NCBI RefSeq assembly: GCF_022565915.1
Contig: NZ_JAJOYX010000003.1
Coordinates: 186,001 to 250,000 of the forward strand
Reading direction: 5' to 3'
DNA: 64,000 bases
Source: Nesterenkonia sp. LB17
GTDB lineage: Bacteria; Actinomycetota; Actinomycetes; Actinomycetales; Micrococcaceae
Shown here: piece by piece, positions 48,110 through 56,825 of the stretch
Position numbering within the stretch: position 1 is the first letter of the stretch
Layout of the letters: each line of letters begins with the position of its first letter
The notes under the pieces: model-generated
The model's input: only the letters and a program-made list of their open reading frames with translations
The model's database searches: none
Told to the model about the DNA's origin: nothing
Position numbers and translations under genes: made by a program

Positions 48110-49339
48110 TTGAACTCCAGTACTGCCGAGCCTGCGGTCCGAGCGCGGAACGTCTACAAAGCCTTCGGCAAGCGCCCCGAGGAGATTGTCCGACGCATCA
48201 AGGGCGGCGCGGATCGCGAGGACGTCACGGACCTGGGCACCGCCGCTGTCATCGACGCGAGCTTCGACGTGTCGCCGGGCGAGGTCTTCGTGGTGATGGG
48301 CCTCTCCGGCTCCGGAAAATCCACGCTGATCCGCATGGTCAACGGCCTGCTGCCTGCGACCGCCGGCAGCATCGAGGTCGGCGGTGAAGACATCGCCCGA
48401 CTCTCCGCCAAGGAGCTGCGCCGCGTGCGCCGCGAAAAGGTCTCGATGGTGTTCCAACACTTCGCGCTCCTGCCACACCGCACCGTCGGGCAGAACGCCG
48501 CCTACGCCCTGGAGGTCCAGGGACTCAACCGCTCAGACCGGGAACGCAAGGCCGACGAGGCCCTCCGCATGGTGGGCCTCACCGGCTGGGGCGGATCCAT
48601 GCCGGACGAGCTCTCCGGAGGCATGCGCCAGCGAGTCGGTCTGGCCCGCGCACTGGCGGCCGGCACCGAGGTGATGCTCATGGATGAAGCCTTCAGCGCC
48701 CTGGATCCCCTCATCCGACGAGAGATGCAGGACCAGCTCGTGGAGCTGCAGGAGCAGCTGGGCAAGACCATCCTGTTCATCACCCATGACCTCAACGAAG
48801 CCATGCGGCTGGGCGACCGGATCGCAATGATGCGCGACGGACGCACAGTGCAGATCGGGACCTCTGAGCAGATCCTCAACGACCCGGCCAACGACTACGT
48901 CGCCCAGTTCGTCCAGGACGTGGATCGCACCCGAGTCCTCACCGCCGGCGCCATCATGGAACCTCCGGTGGCGGTGCTCGGCACGGAACAGGGGCCCCGC
49001 ACCGCACACAAGCTCATGCGCGAACACCAGACCAACGTGCTGGCGGTCGTCGACCGCGGAAAGAAGCTCCACGGCTTCGTGCACGAAGATGCTGTCGCCG
49101 CGGCAGTGGCCCAGGGCGCGAACACGCTCGACGGGCTGCTGCAGCCGGCCCCCTCGGTGCATGCCGAGACTCCGCTGGCCGAGCTGATGACCCAGGCCGC
49201 GCAGAGCGAAGCAGGGCTGGCAGTGATCGATGACGCCGGCCGACTTGAAGGGATCATCGCCCGCGTGACGCTGCTCAACGCCCTGGCGGAGCCGAAATAC
49301 ACCGGCCATGACGCCTCAGAGGCGGTGGGCACCCGATGA
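48110..49339 (+). CDS. proV: Glycine betaine/proline ABC transporter ATP-binding protein
   Basis: A 409-residue OpuAA/ProV-type ATPase with C-terminal CBS domains. The NBD has Walker A MGLSGSGKSTLIRM, Q-loop MVFQHFALLPHRTVG, signature LSGGMRQRVGLARALA and Walker B VMLMDEAFSALDP; the CBS pair spans about 280-400 and usually senses ionic strength. It powers osmoprotectant import. TTG 48110 is preferred because GAAGGA sits six bases ahead; ATG 48104 would overlap that site. The stop overlaps the permease start (ATGA). Together with the two next genes it makes a classic proVWX operon. Confidence 0.92.
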   Translation: MNSSTAEPAVRARNVYKAFGKRPEEIVRRIKGGADREDVTDLGTAAVIDASFDVSPGEVFVVMGLSGSGKSTLIRMVNGLLPATAGSIEVGGEDIARLSAKELRRVRREKVSMVFQHFALLPHRTVGQNAAYALEVQGLNRSDRERKADEALRMVGLTGWGGSMPDELSGGMRQRVGLARALAAGTEVMLMDEAFSALDPLIRREMQDQLVELQEQLGKTILFITHDLNEAMRLGDRIAMMRDGRTVQIGTSEQILNDPANDYVAQFVQDVDRTRVLTAGAIMEPPVAVLGTEQGPRTAHKLMREHQTNVLAVVDRGKKLHGFVHEDAVAAAVAQGANTLDGLLQPAPSVHAETPLAELMTQAAQSEAGLAVIDDAGRLEGIIARVTLLNALAEPKYTGHDASEAVGTR

Positions 49340-50274
49340 TCACCACTGCTCAAGAGACTGAAGGAGCCGGGGTCCCCCGGCTGAACGTCGGCGAATGGAT
49401 CGAGACCGGCTTCGGCTGGGTCAACGACAACCTCGGCGCCCTGTTCGACCTGATCCGAACAGTCGTCTCAACTCTGACCGGCGGCCTGGACGACCTGCTC
49501 AACACTCCGGATGCGCTCCTGCTCGCCGTGGCGTTCTCTCTCCTGGGGTGGCTGGTCAAGGACTGGAAGCTGGGCCTCCTCTCGATCGTGATGCTGGTGT
49601 TCGTGATCAGCATCGATCAGTGGGAGAACGCCATGACCACGCTGGCCCTGGTGGCAGTGGCAGCCGCCATCGCCCTGGTGATCGCGATCCCGCTCGGAAT
49701 CTGGGCTGCCCGGTCTGACCGGGTCAGCGGCGCGATCAGGCCGGTGATGGACCTGATGCAGACCATGCCGGCCTTCGTCTGGCTGGTTCCCGTGGTGACG
49801 CTGTTCAGCATCGGCGTCACCAGCGGTGTCGTCGCCACCATCATCTTCGCGCTTCCTCCCGGGGTGCGGTTCACCGAGCTGGGCATCCGGGGGGTCGACG
49901 CCGAGGTGGTCGAGGCGGGCCATGCCTTCGGCAGCACTCCCGGGCAGATCTTGCTGCGCATCCAGCTTCCGCTGGCGCTGAAGACCATCATGGCCGGCGT
50001 CAATCAGGTCATCATGCTGGCGCTGTCCATGGCCGTCATCGCTGGCCTCGTCGGGGCCGGCGGACTCGGCGGCGAGGTCATGCGAGCCATCGGCAGCCTG
50101 GACATCGGCCTGGCGTTCGAGGCCGGGCTCGCCGTCGTCGTCCTGGCCATCTATCTGGACCGCGTCACCTCCGCCATCGGTCACGGCGGCATGGCCGTGG
50201 GACGGATGTCGAAGCTGCTTCGTCGCGGCCGTCCTCGACGAAGCCCTGAGCCCGCCCCCGCCAAGACCACGTGA
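49336..50274 (+). CDS. proW: Glycine betaine/proline ABC transporter permease
   Basis: A 312-residue permease of the OpuAB/ProW type. Hydrophobic helices begin near 55; the ABC permease motif is TELGIRGVDAEVVEAGHAFGSTPGQILL and VIAGLVGAGGLGGEVMRAI closes the conserved core. PAFVWLVPVVTLFSIG and GVNQVIMLALSMAVI are also characteristic. It starts inside the stop codon of proV and is followed after about 90 bases by the binding protein. The C-terminus is basic (KLLRRGRPRRSPEP). Confidence 0.92.
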   Translation: MITTAQETEGAGVPRLNVGEWIETGFGWVNDNLGALFDLIRTVVSTLTGGLDDLLNTPDALLLAVAFSLLGWLVKDWKLGLLSIVMLVFVISIDQWENAMTTLALVAVAAAIALVIAIPLGIWAARSDRVSGAIRPVMDLMQTMPAFVWLVPVVTLFSIGVTSGVVATIIFALPPGVRFTELGIRGVDAEVVEAGHAFGSTPGQILLRIQLPLALKTIMAGVNQVIMLALSMAVIAGLVGAGGLGGEVMRAIGSLDIGLAFEAGLAVVVLAIYLDRVTSAIGHGGMAVGRMSKLLRRGRPRRSPEPAPAKTT

Positions 50275-50362
50275 TCCGGCCTCGCCCGCTGGGCGAAGCC
50301 ACCATCCGAGAACACAGACCAGAGACCGCATCGCACCCGCACACAACAGATTGAGGCACATC

Positions 50363-51271
50363 ATGAGTACACGAACTGGCACAGCATCGAAGTTCATCGG
50401 CGTGACCGCCGCGGCAGCCCTCGCGCTGACCGCCTGCGGCGGTGGCGACGACGCCGCGGAGAACGGGGACGAGGCCGAGGCCGGCGGCACCGTCACCCTG
50501 GGCATCATCCCCAGCTGGACCGATGGTCTGAGCATGGCCTACCTCTGGCAGGGCATCCTCGAGGGCGAGGGCTACGACGTCGAGATCGAAGAGATCAACG
50601 ACGCCGCCCCGCTGTACACCGGCGTCGCCCAGGGCGACATCGACGTCTACCCGTCCGCATGGCCCGAGGTCACCCACGCTGAGTACATGGACGAATACGG
50701 TGACGATCTCGAGGATCTCGGCGCGTACTACGAGGGCGCCGTGCTGACCCTGGCGGTGCCCGAATACACCGAGATCGACTCCATCGCAGAGCTCGCCGAC
50801 AACGCCGAGGACTTCAACGGTCAGGTCATCGGCATCGAGCCAGGTTCGGGCCACATGGGAGTCACCGCCAATGACGTGTTCCCGACATATGGGCTCGATG
50901 AGAACTTCGAACTCGTGGAATCCTCCACCGCGGCGATGCTGACCGAGCTGGGCTCCGCCATCGATGACGAGGAAGACATCGTCGTGACGCTGTGGCGTCC
51001 GTTCTACGCCTACGGCAACTTCGACCTGAAGGATCTCGAAGATCCCGAGGGTGCGCTGGGCGAGCCAGAGACGCTGAACTTCATCGCCAACTCCGAGTTC
51101 TCCAGCGAGTTCCCCGAGGTCGCCGAGTGGATGGGCAGCTTCACCCTCTCCGATGAGGAGTACGCCGAGCTCGAGGACATGATGGTCAACGAGTACGCGG
51201 ACAACGAGGAAGAAGCCGCTCAGGCCTGGATGGAAGACAACGCCGATATGATCGACTCCCTCAAGGAGTGA
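50363..51271 (+). CDS. proX: Glycine betaine-binding lipoprotein
   Basis: A 302-residue substrate-binding lipoprotein. The signal peptide ends in LTAC with lipidated Cys25, then a short acidic linker and the OpuAC fold: VTLGIIPSWTDGLSMAYLW, QGDIDVYPSAWPEVTHAEYM, VIGIEPGSGHMG and the aromatic/tryptophan positions in VVTLWRPFYAYGNFDLK, which in this family cage the quaternary amine. ATG 50363 follows TTGAGG. It completes the transporter and is followed by a strong bidirectional terminator. The protein is strikingly acidic, which fits a salt-tolerant host. Confidence 0.92.
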   Translation: MSTRTGTASKFIGVTAAAALALTACGGGDDAAENGDEAEAGGTVTLGIIPSWTDGLSMAYLWQGILEGEGYDVEIEEINDAAPLYTGVAQGDIDVYPSAWPEVTHAEYMDEYGDDLEDLGAYYEGAVLTLAVPEYTEIDSIAELADNAEDFNGQVIGIEPGSGHMGVTANDVFPTYGLDENFELVESSTAAMLTELGSAIDDEEDIVVTLWRPFYAYGNFDLKDLEDPEGALGEPETLNFIANSEFSSEFPEVAEWMGSFTLSDEEYAELEDMMVNEYADNEEEAAQAWMEDNADMIDSLKE

Positions 51272-51357
51272 TCTGTCGAGGGTGATCAGGTCCTCCCGAT
51301 CACCGTCTGCCGATCACCGCCTGCTGATCAGCAGGGCGTGATCCAGACGCAATGACA

Positions 51358-51411
51358 GAGACCCCCGGTCCCGTTCCGAGTCATGGACTCGGATGTGGGA
51401 CCGGGGGTCTC
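51358..51411. terminator. Strong bidirectional terminator between proX and the malate-synthase-like gene
   Basis: GAGACCCCCGGTCCC (51358-51372) pairs perfectly with GGGACCGGGGGTCTC (51397-51411), 15 bp. The loop itself contains a second hairpin, CCGAGTC paired with GACTCGG. Its position between convergent genes suits termination in both directions. Confidence 0.85.
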
Positions 51412-51439
51412 CGTCTGTGCTGCAGCTGCCAGCCGCCGG

Positions 51440-52099
51440 TCAGCGGGCCCGCTTCTGAAGCAGGATCGCACCGCCGGCGTCGTCCTCTGAGGCGCTGAAG
51501 GTGATCGCCCGGATGGTGCCGGCCGGAAGGCCGACCAGCTCCTCTGCCCGGGTGAACATCTCCTGCCAGATCTCCAGCTCATCCTCGCTCTCGATGCCGA
51601 GCAACGAGATGAACGGAGCCCTGCCTTCAGAGACCAGACGGCGCGCACGCCGCTGGATGTGCAGCGCGAAGTCAACCAGTCCTGCCGAGAGCGCCTCCCC
51701 CTTGGAGAAGATCCGGTCCTCGGACCGGGTCAGTCGCCGGGGTGTCGCAAAGGCCGAAGGTGGTTCCACCAGGTACCGCTCAACCAGCGCCTTCCAGGAG
51801 GCCTCGGCCTCCTCCGCACTTCCGCGCCGCCCCACCGGGCTGGGCGCGAAGTTCCGCTGCGGCTGCAGCTCCGGCGCCTCGAGTTCGGCGATCCGTGCGC
51901 CGAATTCGCGGTGCAGGGTGCTCAGGAAGGTCAGCGCATCCGCGGTGAACACCTCATTCTGCCGCGGTGCCCGCGGCGCATTGAGTGTGATGCCGTTGAT
52001 CGTGATGCCGTTGCTCGACGTGGCCTCGGCCGGATCGGTGATGCTCTCGTTTCCGGATGTGGTGCTGGAGCGGAAAGAGGTGCTGGTCTGGGCGTTCAT
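51440..52099 (-). CDS. Shrunken malate synthase A-like protein lacking the catalytic core
   Basis: A 219-residue intact open frame that aligns with pieces of malate synthase A (about 530 residues). FTADALTFLSTLHREFGARI matches its N-terminus; GLVDFALHIQRRARRLVSEG and EIWQEMFTRAEELVGLPAGTIRAI match the middle (relatives read GLVDFGLYFFHNAR and NDVFVFAQDLLGIPRGTIKAT). The following region, IETxxAAFEMDEILYELR, and the whole C-terminal catalytic half are missing, and the RPRGWHL arginine region is altered. It cannot be a working malate synthase. It starts at ATG 52099 behind AAGGAG, after a 28-base gap to aceA. It may be a decayed paralogue or a repurposed partner. Confidence 0.7.
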   Translation of the reverse strand: MNAQTSTSFRSSTTSGNESITDPAEATSSNGITINGITLNAPRAPRQNEVFTADALTFLSTLHREFGARIAELEAPELQPQRNFAPSPVGRRGSAEEAEASWKALVERYLVEPPSAFATPRRLTRSEDRIFSKGEALSAGLVDFALHIQRRARRLVSEGRAPFISLLGIESEDELEIWQEMFTRAEELVGLPAGTIRAITFSASEDDAGGAILLQKRAR

Positions 52100-52127
52100 G
52101 GCTGACTCCTTTGTCAATGCCGGTGGA

Positions 52128-53492
52128 TCAGTGGAATTGTCCTGCTTCGGTGGAACCCTTGTAGGCCACCGTCGAGGACTCGGGGTTCAACGTGGTGGAG
52201 ATGGCATCGAAGTATCCGGTGCCGACCTCGCGCTGGTGCTTGGTGGCGGTGTAGCCGTCTGCCTCTGCGGCGAATTCCTTCTCCTGCAGCTCCACATAGG
52301 CCTTCATCTGGTTGTCCTTGTAACCGCGCGCCAGCTCGAACATCGAATAGTTCAGCGCGTGGAAGCCGGCCAGGGTGATGAACTGGAAGGTGAAGCCCAT
52401 GGCGCCCAGCTCACGCTGGAACTTCGCGATGGTCTCGTCGTCGAGGTGCTTCTTCCAGTTGAACGAGGGCGAGCAGTTGTAGGCCAGCATCTGGTCCGGG
52501 TACTCGGCCTTGACCGCCTCGGCGAACTGCTTGGCGTACTCCAGGTCCGGGGTGCCGGTCTCCATCCAGATCAGATCGGCGTAGGGCGCGTAGGCCTTGG
52601 CCCGGGCGATGCAGGGTTCGATGCCGTTGCGCACCTTGTAGAAGCCTTCGGCGGTGCGCTCTCCGGTGATGAAGGGCTGGTCGCGCTCGTCGACGTCCGA
52701 GGTGATCAGGGTGGCCGCCTCCGCGTCGGTGCGGGCGATGACGACGCTGGGGGTGTTGTGCACATCGGCGGCGAGCCGGGCCGACTGCAGCGTGCGCACG
52801 TGCTGACCGGTGGGGATCAGCACCTTTCCGCCGAGGTGTCCACACTTCTTCTCCGAGGCGAGCTGATCTTCCCAGTGCACGCCGGCGGCGCCGGAGGCGA
52901 TCATGGACTTCATCAGCTCGTAGGCGTTCAGCGGGCCGCCGAATCCGGCCTCGGCGTCGGCGATGATCGGGACCATGTAGTCCTCGACCGTGCGGGTGCC
53001 TTCGAGGTAGTCGATCTGGTCCGCGCGGAGCAGGGCGTTGTTGATCCGGCGCACCACGCTGGGCACCGAGTTGGCCGGGTAGAGCGACTGATCCGGGTAG
53101 GTATGGCCCGAAAGGTTCGCGTCACCGGCGACCTGCCAGCCGGAGAGGTAGATGGCGCGCAGGCCGGCCTTGACCTGCTGGACCGCCATGTTGCCGGTCA
53201 GCGCACCCAGGGAGTTCGTGTACTTGCCCTCGGCGTGCTCTGCGGTGAGCTGGCTCCAGAGCTTCTCGGAACCGCGCTTGGCCAGCGTGTGCTCCTCCTG
53301 GACGTTGCCCTGCAGCTTGATGACCTCAGCTGCGGAGTAGTCGCGGGTGGTCTGTTCCCAGCGCGGGTTGGTGTCCCAGTCCTGCTGCAGAGCGTCGACC
53401 TTCTGCTGGAAGACCTCTTTGGTCTCGGGGCTGAGCCCACCCTGGGGCTGTGAGTTCTGGGTCTGCGACTGCGAGGCAATTGTCTCGGTCAT
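52128..53492 (-). CDS. aceA: Isocitrate lyase
   Basis: A 454-residue isocitrate lyase, first enzyme of the glyoxylate shunt, cleaving isocitrate into glyoxylate and succinate. Catalytic Cys217 lies in [29 protein letters not shown] and [13 protein letters not shown] bind Mg2+ and substrate; [16 protein letters not shown] is conserved. ATG 53492 follows AAGGAG. The upstream region contains TTTGCGCAAT, reminiscent of RamB-type TTTGCAAA boxes, and a 21-bp palindrome. The partner malate synthase directly downstream is only a fragment, so a functional one must be elsewhere. Confidence 0.97.
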   Translation of the reverse strand: MTETIASQSQTQNSQPQGGLSPETKEVFQQKVDALQQDWDTNPRWEQTTRDYSAAEVIKLQGNVQEEHTLAKRGSEKLWSQLTAEHAEGKYTNSLGALTGNMAVQQVKAGLRAIYLSGWQVAGDANLSGHTYPDQSLYPANSVPSVVRRINNALLRADQIDYLEGTRTVEDYMVPIIADAEAGFGGPLNAYELMKSMIASGAAGVHWEDQLASEKKCGHLGGKVLIPTGQHVRTLQSARLAADVHNTPSVVIARTDAEAATLITSDVDERDQPFITGERTAEGFYKVRNGIEPCIARAKAYAPYADLIWMETGTPDLEYAKQFAEAVKAEYPDQMLAYNCSPSFNWKKHLDDETIAKFQRELGAMGFTFQFITLAGFHALNYSMFELARGYKDNQMKAYVELQEKEFAAEADGYTATKHQREVGTGYFDAISTTLNPESSTVAYKGSTEAGQFH

Positions 53493-53636
53493 CTGAATCT
53501 CCTTTGAATCGTGGACCTTGTTTCGGTGACAAGACCAGTTCACGCCCTGTGAAGCCCTGACGCCAGAGTTTTCTCATCAAAGATCTGCGTTTCTTTGCGC
53601 AATCGAAGAAACGTCGGAAGATTCGACCGAAGTTGA

Positions 53637-53657
53637 TCTTCTACACTGTGTAGAAGA
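53637..53657. promoter_or_regulatory. 21-bp perfect palindrome between aceA and a divergent membrane gene
   Basis: TCTTCTACAC, a central T, then GTGTAGAAGA form two perfect 10-base arms. It lies 47 bases ahead of the plus-strand gene at 53704 and about 145 bases upstream of aceA. Such a long exact palindrome is typical of a TetR- or GntR-type operator; no regulator gene adjoins. Nearby TTTCTTTGCGCAATCG (53590-53605) could be a RamB-like site. Confidence 0.6.
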
Positions 53658-53703
53658 CGCACGACAGATGTTTTCAGCCGTACATCACCCGATGAGGAGC
53701 ACC

Positions 53704-54141
53704 ATGACGAACCCCTCCACACCCACGACCTCCACGACCTCCACGACGACTGGTCCTGCCGCTCCGGCGAGCCCGATGCCGCGACTGACCCTGATCGTCG
53801 GCGGCCTGCTGGTGGTGATCGGCATCATCGGCTATGTCGCCACCGACTTCGCCAGCATGACGGCGCTGATCCCCTCGGTGGTGGGCCTGCTGCTGCTGAT
53901 CAGCGGCGGCATCGCGATGAAGAACCGCAAGCTCGGCGTCCATATCGCCCTGGCGGTCGCGCTGCTCGGCGCCTTCGGCATGATCATGCCGCTGCTGAGC
54001 CTGCCCGAGCTCTTCGCCGGCGAGTCTGAGAACCCGGGAGCCGTGATCTCCTCGCTGGTCACCGTGATCGTGCTGGTGATCTACATCGTCCTGGGCGTGC
54101 GCAGCTTCATCGCTGCCCGCCGCTGGAAGGACGCACGCTGA
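53704..54141 (+). CDS. Small membrane protein, unknown function
   Basis: A 145-residue membrane protein. A Thr/Ser/Pro N-terminus of about 35 residues precedes four helices (LTLIVGGLLVVIGIIGYVA, LIPSVVGLLLLISGGIAM, VHIALAVALLGAFGMIMPLL, ISSLVTVIVLVIYIVLGV). The pattern resembles small actinobacterial DUF membrane proteins without known function. ATG 53704 follows GAGGAGC. The 21-bp palindrome upstream probably controls it. Confidence 0.65.
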   Translation: MTNPSTPTTSTTSTTTGPAAPASPMPRLTLIVGGLLVVIGIIGYVATDFASMTALIPSVVGLLLLISGGIAMKNRKLGVHIALAVALLGAFGMIMPLLSLPELFAGESENPGAVISSLVTVIVLVIYIVLGVRSFIAARRWKDAR

Positions 54142-54200
54142 GCTGAACCGGGCTGAGCTCCTCTGATCTGGACAGGAACAGCCGCTGCGGCTGAGGCTGC

Positions 54201-54728
54201 TCAGTCTGCGGAGCAGCGCAGGAGGCCGGGGACCATGTCGAGGTCCCCGGCCTCTTCCATGTCCTGGACCGCGAACTCCGACCCCAGGATCAGATCCACG
54301 CTGTAGTCGTCGCGCTCATCGACGTCCACCATGGTGTCGGGGATGTGCTGCTGCAGGGTATAGGCCTGCCGCAGACCCCGATCCCCCACCCGGATGATCC
54401 CGGCGAAGCCCGTGTCGGCGAAGTAGTCGTTGTCGACCTCTGCGACCCGGAAGCTCCGATCGCTGAGCTCATCGGCCACCTCATGGGCCAGACCGGGCGC
54501 GTTGGTGGTGTTGAACACCGAGATCCGGACCCGCTCGGGCACCACCGGCTGCTGCGTGCCGGAGGGGCACTGTTCCGCCGCGGTGATCGAACCGCGGCCG
54601 AAGACGCTCAGTGGCAGCGCCCCATTGATCATCAGCCAGCTGGCTCCGCTGATCAGTCCGATCACAGCCAGGGTGCCCAGCCAGATGAGAAGCCGCTGGG
54701 TGCGCGTGCTCGCGGGCCGGTGATCCAT
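54201..54728 (-). CDS. LytR C-terminal domain protein
   Basis: A 175-residue single-pass membrane protein. A cytoplasmic N-terminus with basic residues, one helix (LLIWLGTLAVIGLISGASWL, about 13-32), then an external LytR_C domain: VRISVFNTTNAPGLAHEVADEL and GIIRVGDRGLRQAYTLQQHI. This domain is usually the tail of LytR-CpsA-Psr envelope proteins or, as here, stands alone in actinobacteria. It probably acts at the wall, function unknown. It has no catalytic LCP domain. Start ATG 54728. Confidence 0.78.
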   Translation of the reverse strand: MDHRPASTRTQRLLIWLGTLAVIGLISGASWLMINGALPLSVFGRGSITAAEQCPSGTQQPVVPERVRISVFNTTNAPGLAHEVADELSDRSFRVAEVDNDYFADTGFAGIIRVGDRGLRQAYTLQQHIPDTMVDVDERDDYSVDLILGSEFAVQDMEEAGDLDMVPGLLRCSAD

Positions 54729-54821
54729 GGGTTCGATTCTAGAAGCTCGCCGGGTCCTGAACGCTCAGCAGACATTCGCGGCGGGGCGGATCCGGCCGCA
54801 TGAGGCGGCTGAAGACATTAA

Positions 54822-54911
54822 GAGCCCCACGTGCACCTGCCAGAGCCCGCTTACCCTTGCTACCTTCCGGTCCTGGGGGAGTTCAGCAGGATGGCACCGC
54901 ACGTGGGGCCG
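54822..54911 (-). ncRNA. ffs: Signal recognition particle RNA (4.5S type)
   Basis: On the minus strand the 90-base segment begins GGCCCCACGTGCGG and ends GCACGTGGGGCT, giving an 11-bp closing stem. The apical domain has CCCAGGACCGGAAGGTAGCA and AAGGGTAAGCGGG, with the GGAA tetraloop and the symmetric internal loop where Ffh binds. It is the small bacterial SRP RNA, which escorts ribosomes to the membrane. It stands between the LytR_C gene and the decarboxylase. Confidence 0.93.
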
Positions 54912-54954
54912 GGGTTCATCGTATCTCGGCCTCATGCTTGAAGGCCAATGGAGC

Positions 54955-56652
54955 TCAGCGCTTGAGCGCGTCGGCGACGTCCTGGAGCAGCTTTGGGATG
55001 TCGTCGCGGTCGGTGATCGCCTCGATGAAGACCAGCTTCTCCCGGTTGCTCATGGTGTCCCTGCAGGCCGCCAGCAGCTCTGCCTCGGTGGTGACCCTGC
55101 GGTAGAGGTAGTCCTCCTCCGCTGCTCCGAAGAGCCGGGGCACCAGCTCCCAGCGCCACGGGGCGATGTCGTTGTAGACCTCATCGGGCCCGTGGATGGC
55201 CCGCTCCACGGTATAGCCGGCGTTGTTGACCAGCACCACCACCACGGGCAGCTTCTCGCGGATCATCACGCCCATCTCCTGGATGGTCAGCTGGGCGGAG
55301 CCGTCGCCGATCAGCAGCACCGGCCGACGGCTGGGGTCCGCGAGCCCGGCGCCGATGATCGCGGGCAGGGTGTAGCCGATGGAGCCCCACATGGGCTGAC
55401 CGATGAACGTTGACTTCGCCGGGAACCGGTGGGAGGCCATCCCGAAGTAGCTGGTCCCCTGGTCCGCGGCGACGATGTTCGCCGATTCCAGCTGCGAGGC
55501 CAGCACGGCCCAGAGGCCGTCCTGGGTCAGCGGACCTTCGGAGGGTTCCCGAGGCGTCTCCGCGGCCGGAGCCTCCGCCGCGGGCATCGGGGCGACGTCG
55601 TCGAGCTCGGTGGTCACCCGGTGCAGCACTGCGAGCGCGTCCTGCAGCGAGATCGGGGTGAAGACCTCATGGCCCACCCGGGCACCGAAGCGGGAGACGT
55701 CGATCATCCGGGCAGAGTCGAGGTCCATGGAGAAGCCGGCGGTGGTGTTGTCGGTGTATTCCACCCCGAGGGTGATCAGCGCATCGGCACCCTCGATGAC
55801 CTCGCGCACCCGATCCTGAGAGGCGGCACCGGCGTAGATGCCCACGAAGTTCGGGTCCGATTCATCGACCAGGGTCTTGCCCCAGGCCAGCGTGGCGAAG
55901 GGCAGCTGGGAATCCGTGAGGAAGGAGGCCAGCTCCTCGGTGGCGCCGAGCCGGTGGACGAGAAGATCGGCCAGCACGGCGGTGCGCCGCCCGGGCAGGA
56001 AGCGCCGCACGGCCGCTTCGAAGGCGGCGACGGCGCGCGGGGTGGTCACCGGGAGATCGGTGGTCAGCGGCTCCGAGGGCGGGTAGGCGGCGATCTCGGC
56101 GACGTCGGCGGCCAGCATGAGGTAGCCGGGGCGACGGCGGAAGACGACGTCGCGCAGGACCCGGTCGATCTCCCAGGTGGCGGTGGGCGCGTCGAGATCG
56201 GCGTGGGCGCAGGTGACCTCTTCGGCCATCCGCAGGAAGTGCTTGAAGTCGCCGTCGCCCAGCGAGTGGTGGATCTTGCGGCCCGAGGCCTGGGTCTCCT
56301 TGGGCGGTGCGCCGACGATCTGGACCACCGGCACGGATTCGGCGTAGGAGCCGGCCACGGCGTTGATCGCGGAGAGCTCCCCGACCCCATAGGTGGTCAG
56401 GAAGGCGCCGATGCCGCGGATGCGGGCATAGCCGTCGGCGCTGTAGCCGGCGTTGAGCTCATTGGCGGAGCCGACCCAGCGGATGCTGCGGTGGGCCACC
56501 ACGTGGTCCAGGAAATGGAGGTTGAAGTCTCCTGGAACGCCGAACAGCTCGGTCAGGCCGAGCTCGGCCAACCTGTCCAGCAGATAGTCACCGATCGTGT
56601 AGTTCTCGAGGGACTCATCCTGCGTGGTTTCGGACATCTCTTCTTCGGGCAT
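54955..56652 (-). CDS. Thiamine-diphosphate 2-keto acid decarboxylase (pyruvate/indolepyruvate decarboxylase family)
   Basis: A 565-residue ThDP enzyme. It opens YTIGDYLLDRLAELGLTELFGVPGDFNLHFLDHV, with the catalytic glutamate in GSANELNAGYSADGYAR and the paired histidines in KIHHSLGDGDF that mark decarboxylases rather than synthases. The cofactor motif runs from GDGSAQLTIQEMGVMI to VVLVNNAGYTVER. Such enzymes form aldehydes from pyruvate, branched-chain keto acids or indolepyruvate; which one is unclear. A stretch rich in Ala/Pro (MPAAEAPAAETPREP) lengthens the linker before the third domain. ATG 56652; the gene is alone. Confidence 0.88.
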   Translation of the reverse strand: MPEEEMSETTQDESLENYTIGDYLLDRLAELGLTELFGVPGDFNLHFLDHVVAHRSIRWVGSANELNAGYSADGYARIRGIGAFLTTYGVGELSAINAVAGSYAESVPVVQIVGAPPKETQASGRKIHHSLGDGDFKHFLRMAEEVTCAHADLDAPTATWEIDRVLRDVVFRRRPGYLMLAADVAEIAAYPPSEPLTTDLPVTTPRAVAAFEAAVRRFLPGRRTAVLADLLVHRLGATEELASFLTDSQLPFATLAWGKTLVDESDPNFVGIYAGAASQDRVREVIEGADALITLGVEYTDNTTAGFSMDLDSARMIDVSRFGARVGHEVFTPISLQDALAVLHRVTTELDDVAPMPAAEAPAAETPREPSEGPLTQDGLWAVLASQLESANIVAADQGTSYFGMASHRFPAKSTFIGQPMWGSIGYTLPAIIGAGLADPSRRPVLLIGDGSAQLTIQEMGVMIREKLPVVVVLVNNAGYTVERAIHGPDEVYNDIAPWRWELVPRLFGAAEEDYLYRRVTTEAELLAACRDTMSNREKLVFIEAITDRDDIPKLLQDVADALKR

Positions 56653-56825
56653 GGGTCTCGCCTTCTGGTCGTGGCCGGCTCCAGCGATGCGGGTGGATCT
56701 GCTGGGCCGCCAACGGTCTACGGTGCCGCCAGTCTACGTGGGAGCCGTCACAGCTGGCGGTGCAGGAATAGCTGGCTTCGATCCCCTGTTCCTGCCGGCA
56801 TACCTCTGATTGAAAGTAGGACTTC

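Noticed and set aside
51501-53453. 650-codon plus-strand open frame across aceA
   Set aside because: aceA on the other strand is certain; this frame is antisense to it and has no motif.
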